Source: Sedimentisphaerales bacterium
GTDB lineage: Bacteria > Planctomycetota > Phycisphaerae > Sedimentisphaerales > Anaerobacaceae
Length of the DNA stretch: 7,390 nucleotides
Direction of reading: 5' to 3'
Assembly: GCA_016933985.1 (NCBI GenBank)
Contig: JAFGTU010000347.1
Coordinates: 1 to 7,390 of the forward strand
Shown: positions 5,631 through 7,390 of the stretch, one piece after another
Position numbering within the stretch: position 1 is the stretch's first letter
Layout of the letters: every line of letters starts with the position of its first letter
Made by a program: the position numbers and the translations under genes
Notes under the pieces: generated by a model
Told to the model about the DNA's origin: nothing
The model's database searches: none
What the model saw: only the letters and a program-made list of their open reading frames with translations

Positions 5631-6230
5631 ATGTCCGGGCATGATTCTATATCTTTTGTCTTGGCGTCTGGGTCGCCGCGGCGGAGGGAGCTGTTGGCCG
5701 AGGCTGGGTACGACTTTAGATTTGTTCTTCCGGCAGTTGACGAATCGGCCTTTGTCGCAGAGGGCATCGAGGCAGGCGAATACGCCAAGCGACTTGCTTT
5801 GGCCAAGGCAAAGAGCCTCGCAAAGCGATTCTGCGATTCGTTGGTCGTGGGGGCTGATACCGTTGTTGATTTTGACGGCGAGCTAATCGGCAAGCCGGCC
5901 GATGCGAAAGAGGCCGAGCGGATTACCGTGAAACTCTTCAGCACGCCTCACAAGGTGGTCACCGGCGTTGCGATTGTCAGGCTAAGCGACGGGACCGAGC
6001 TGGTTGAGAGCGATTCGACGACCGTGTATCCGAGGAATCTGACGCCGCAGCAGATTGCCGAACATATCGCCGGCGGGACGTGGCGGGACAAAGCCGGGGC
6101 GTACGCGATACAAGAAACCGGCGATCAATTCGTCGAGAGAATCGAAGGCAGCCTGACAAACGTAATGGGCCTGCCTATGGAATTGCTGCGGCGGATGCTA
6201 AGCAAAGTCGGCGGCTTCGAGAGACGGTAG
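5631..6230 (+). CDS. maf: Maf-family nucleoside triphosphate pyrophosphatase
   Basis: Maf proteins hydrolyse dTTP, UTP and modified pyrimidine nucleotides to monophosphates plus pyrophosphate, cleaning the nucleotide pool, and are linked to division control. The 199-residue product has the usual length and motifs: LASGSPRRRELL (11-22), the nucleotide-binding start; VDES (36-39); GADTVV (74-79) with the catalytic Asp76; GKP (87-89); TPHKVVTGVA (105-114), where most relatives have an LSGR/NTH version; and GAYAIQ (156-161) followed by VERIEGSLTNVMGLP (168-182). The Gln in GAYAIQ suggests the YhdE (dTTP/UTP) group and not the YceF (m7GTP) group, at moderate certainty. The ATG at 5631 places ASGSPRR near the N-terminus as expected, and a longer frame would overlap the lipoprotein gene. 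It starts 5 nt after that gene, likely by translational coupling. Pairing with the peptidase looks like local operon structure, not a shared pathway. Confidence 0.95.
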   Translation: MSGHDSISFVLASGSPRRRELLAEAGYDFRFVLPAVDESAFVAEGIEAGEYAKRLALAKAKSLAKRFCDSLVVGADTVVDFDGELIGKPADAKEAERITVKLFSTPHKVVTGVAIVRLSDGTELVESDSTTVYPRNLTPQQIAEHIAGGTWRDKAGAYAIQETGDQFVERIEGSLTNVMGLPMELLRRMLSKVGGFERR

Positions 6231-6250
6231 CAAAGTAGCGGCGTAGAATC

Positions 6251-6282
6251 TTGCCTGTTGTTTCCAAGGCTTATGCTATAAT
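6251..6282 (+). promoter_or_regulatory. Extended -10 promoter for the secreted discoidin-domain protein
   Basis: A perfect TATAAT lies at 6277-6282 and is preceded by TGC (6274-6276), giving the extended -10 TGnTATAAT. The best -35-like hexamer, TTGCCT (6251-6256), is 20 bp away, too far for optimum; extended -10 promoters tolerate a poor -35. Transcription would begin near 6289, leaving a leader of about 54 nt before the ATG at 6343. Confidence 0.65.
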
Positions 6283-6342
6283 GATACGGTTCGAATATGG
6301 GTAGTCTGAGAAGACATAAGCTCTTGGAAAGCAGGATTTTCG

Positions 6343-7390
6343 ATGAGACGATCAGGGGTGTTGAGGTTCTGTGCGGTGCTGGTGTGCTCATTTGTTTTCG
6401 CACAAGCGGCGTTCGGGGGCGAGAAGACGTGGTCGCTGGTCGAGGCCGACTGGATTCGGCAGGCTGAGGCGTGGATTGAGCCCCCGAAGCCCCCGCAGAC
6501 GTTTGAGGATGCCCGCGGAGCGGTCGATGGAGTCAAGGACGGCAAGTACGGCTTTCACGTCGGCCACCAGGCCGATCCGTGGTGGCAGGTTGAATTGGGG
6601 CCGAAGCCGATTCGGGTCTCTCGAATAGTCGTCTATAACCGTCTTGACTACGAGCCGGGCCTGCACAACGCCGACAATCTAATTATTCTCACATCCGACG
6701 ACGCCAAAGACTGGACCGTTCGGCATCGCAACGACAAATTCTTCGGCGGCGTCGCAAAGGGCGGTCCGCTTGAAGTTCGTTTTGACGGCGAAGGCATCAT
6801 AGCTCGATACGTTAGGCTGATGATACCGAGCCAGACGCCGATCTTTTTTCACCTGGATGAGGTTGAAATCTATGGCCCGGATAAGCCGGAGGTTAATCTG
6901 GCGTTGGGCAGGCCGGTCGATCAGAGCAGCACAAGCCCCTGGTCAACGCCGAAAGGCAGGGTTGAGACCAAGCCTGAAGTTGTCTATCCGGTAGAGTACT
7001 TTCTGCAGCGCGGGCGGCGGCTTGCCGAGGACCTGAGACAAATGTCGGTCGAGACGGGACCGTTTGCGGCGGAATTGCAGAAGCTGGAAGAGGACTGCAG
7101 GAAGCTCTACTCGCAAGCATCCGATGAGGCTCAGCGGGAGTTGTATCTGCGGGTGAGGCGAGTTATCCGCCGGCTTGCGTTCTCCAATCCCCTGATTGAT
7201 TTCGGCGAGCTGCTTTTCGTTAAGCGGTTTACTCAGGAAACTTATCCTGATGTGTGTTTGAATCACATGCCGTGGGTATCGCGGCCGGGCGGCGACATCT
7301 GCATAATCACGATGGCCGGGCCGGACGCAGAGCCGAAAGTCCGCAACATTCTCAACGGCGCCCTCGGACCGGGGCACGTCCACGGCATGG
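6343..7390 (+). CDS. Secreted protein with F5/8 type C (discoidin) domain, hydrazine-synthase-alpha-like family; cut by window edge
   Basis: The frame is open from ATG 6343 to the right edge, giving 349 codons with no stop. AGGA (6333-6336) is 6 nt upstream, a good ribosome site. Residues 1-25 form a signal peptide (RR, hydrophobic 7-23, AFG). Residues about 55-178 form a discoidin-like carbohydrate/ligand-binding sandwich: WWQVELG (80-86), IVVYNRLD (95-102), SDD...W (118-124), ARYVRLMIP (154-162), LDEVEIYG (171-178). NLALGRPVDQSSTSPWST (185-202) resembles the opening of a second such domain, but the expected remainder does not follow. Residues 215-280 look helical and charged. The part NPLIDFGELLFVKRF (282-296), with RPGGDICII (314-322), matches my recollection of the planctomycete 'HzsA-like' proteins. 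No CxxCH haem motif is visible in this portion, so haem-dependent hydrazine chemistry should not be assumed. Its function is unknown; it is probably periplasmic or extracellular. Confidence 0.85.
   Translation, partial: MRRSGVLRFCAVLVCSFVFAQAAFGGEKTWSLVEADWIRQAEAWIEPPKPPQTFEDARGAVDGVKDGKYGFHVGHQADPWWQVELGPKPIRVSRIVVYNRLDYEPGLHNADNLIILTSDDAKDWTVRHRNDKFFGGVAKGGPLEVRFDGEGIIARYVRLMIPSQTPIFFHLDEVEIYGPDKPEVNLALGRPVDQSSTSPWSTPKGRVETKPEVVYPVEYFLQRGRRLAEDLRQMSVETGPFAAELQKLEEDCRKLYSQASDEAQRELYLRVRRVIRRLAFSNPLIDFGELLFVKRFTQETYPDVCLNHMPWVSRPGGDICIITMAGPDAEPKVRNILNGALGPGHVHGM

Noticed and set aside
6343..7390. Hydrazine synthase function (anammox) for the right-edge gene
   Set aside because: Only a short stretch resembles that family and no haem-binding CxxCH is visible; such relatives are widespread in non-anammox planctomycetes.

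Overview
The window looks like chromosomal DNA of a planctomycete, most likely of the Phycisphaerae/Sedimentisphaerales type. The clues are a discoidin-type secreted protein with a stretch resembling the planctomycete hydrazine-synthase-alpha-like family, a DUF1570 lipoprotein, a DUF2344 gene, and the remains of a 'SPCIDAGDN...DGNPRF' beta-helix surface-protein repeat. This assignment is inference from gene types, not from a marker gene.

Left part (1-1160), minus strand: the 5' part of a DUF2344 (TIGR03936-type) gene runs off the left edge. Upstream of it lies a decayed beta-helix protein fragment that directly abuts the stop codon of an intact riboflavin synthase gene, ribE. A short divergent promoter region (1161-1298) separates these from the plus-strand genes.

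Middle part (1299-4351), plus strand: a small membrane-anchored protein of unknown function, then a compact Type II restriction-modification cassette, then a thymidylate synthase-family enzyme. The cassette is a beta-class DNA methyltransferase overlapping by 4 bp a BglII/BstYI-family restriction endonuclease. In lines counted by hand it is lower in GC (42-53%) than the flanking genes (58-62%), which fits acquisition by transfer. A perfect 7-bp inverted repeat encloses the methyltransferase start codon. By eye, sites of the likely target class (RGATCY) are scarce here: one, against 17 GATC tetranucleotides.

Right part (4352-7390), plus strand: a 212-bp intergenic region with possible alternative hairpins, then a predicted secreted zinc-metalloprotease lipoprotein (DUF1570) followed 5 nt later by a Maf nucleotide pyrophosphatase. 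After a strong extended -10 promoter comes a secreted protein with an F5/8-type C domain that runs off the right edge.

The restriction-modification pair is the only clear multi-gene system with a joint function. The rest is housekeeping (riboflavin, dTMP, nucleotide sanitation) and envelope or secreted proteins. I found no tRNA, rRNA, CRISPR array, intact insertion sequence or replication origin.
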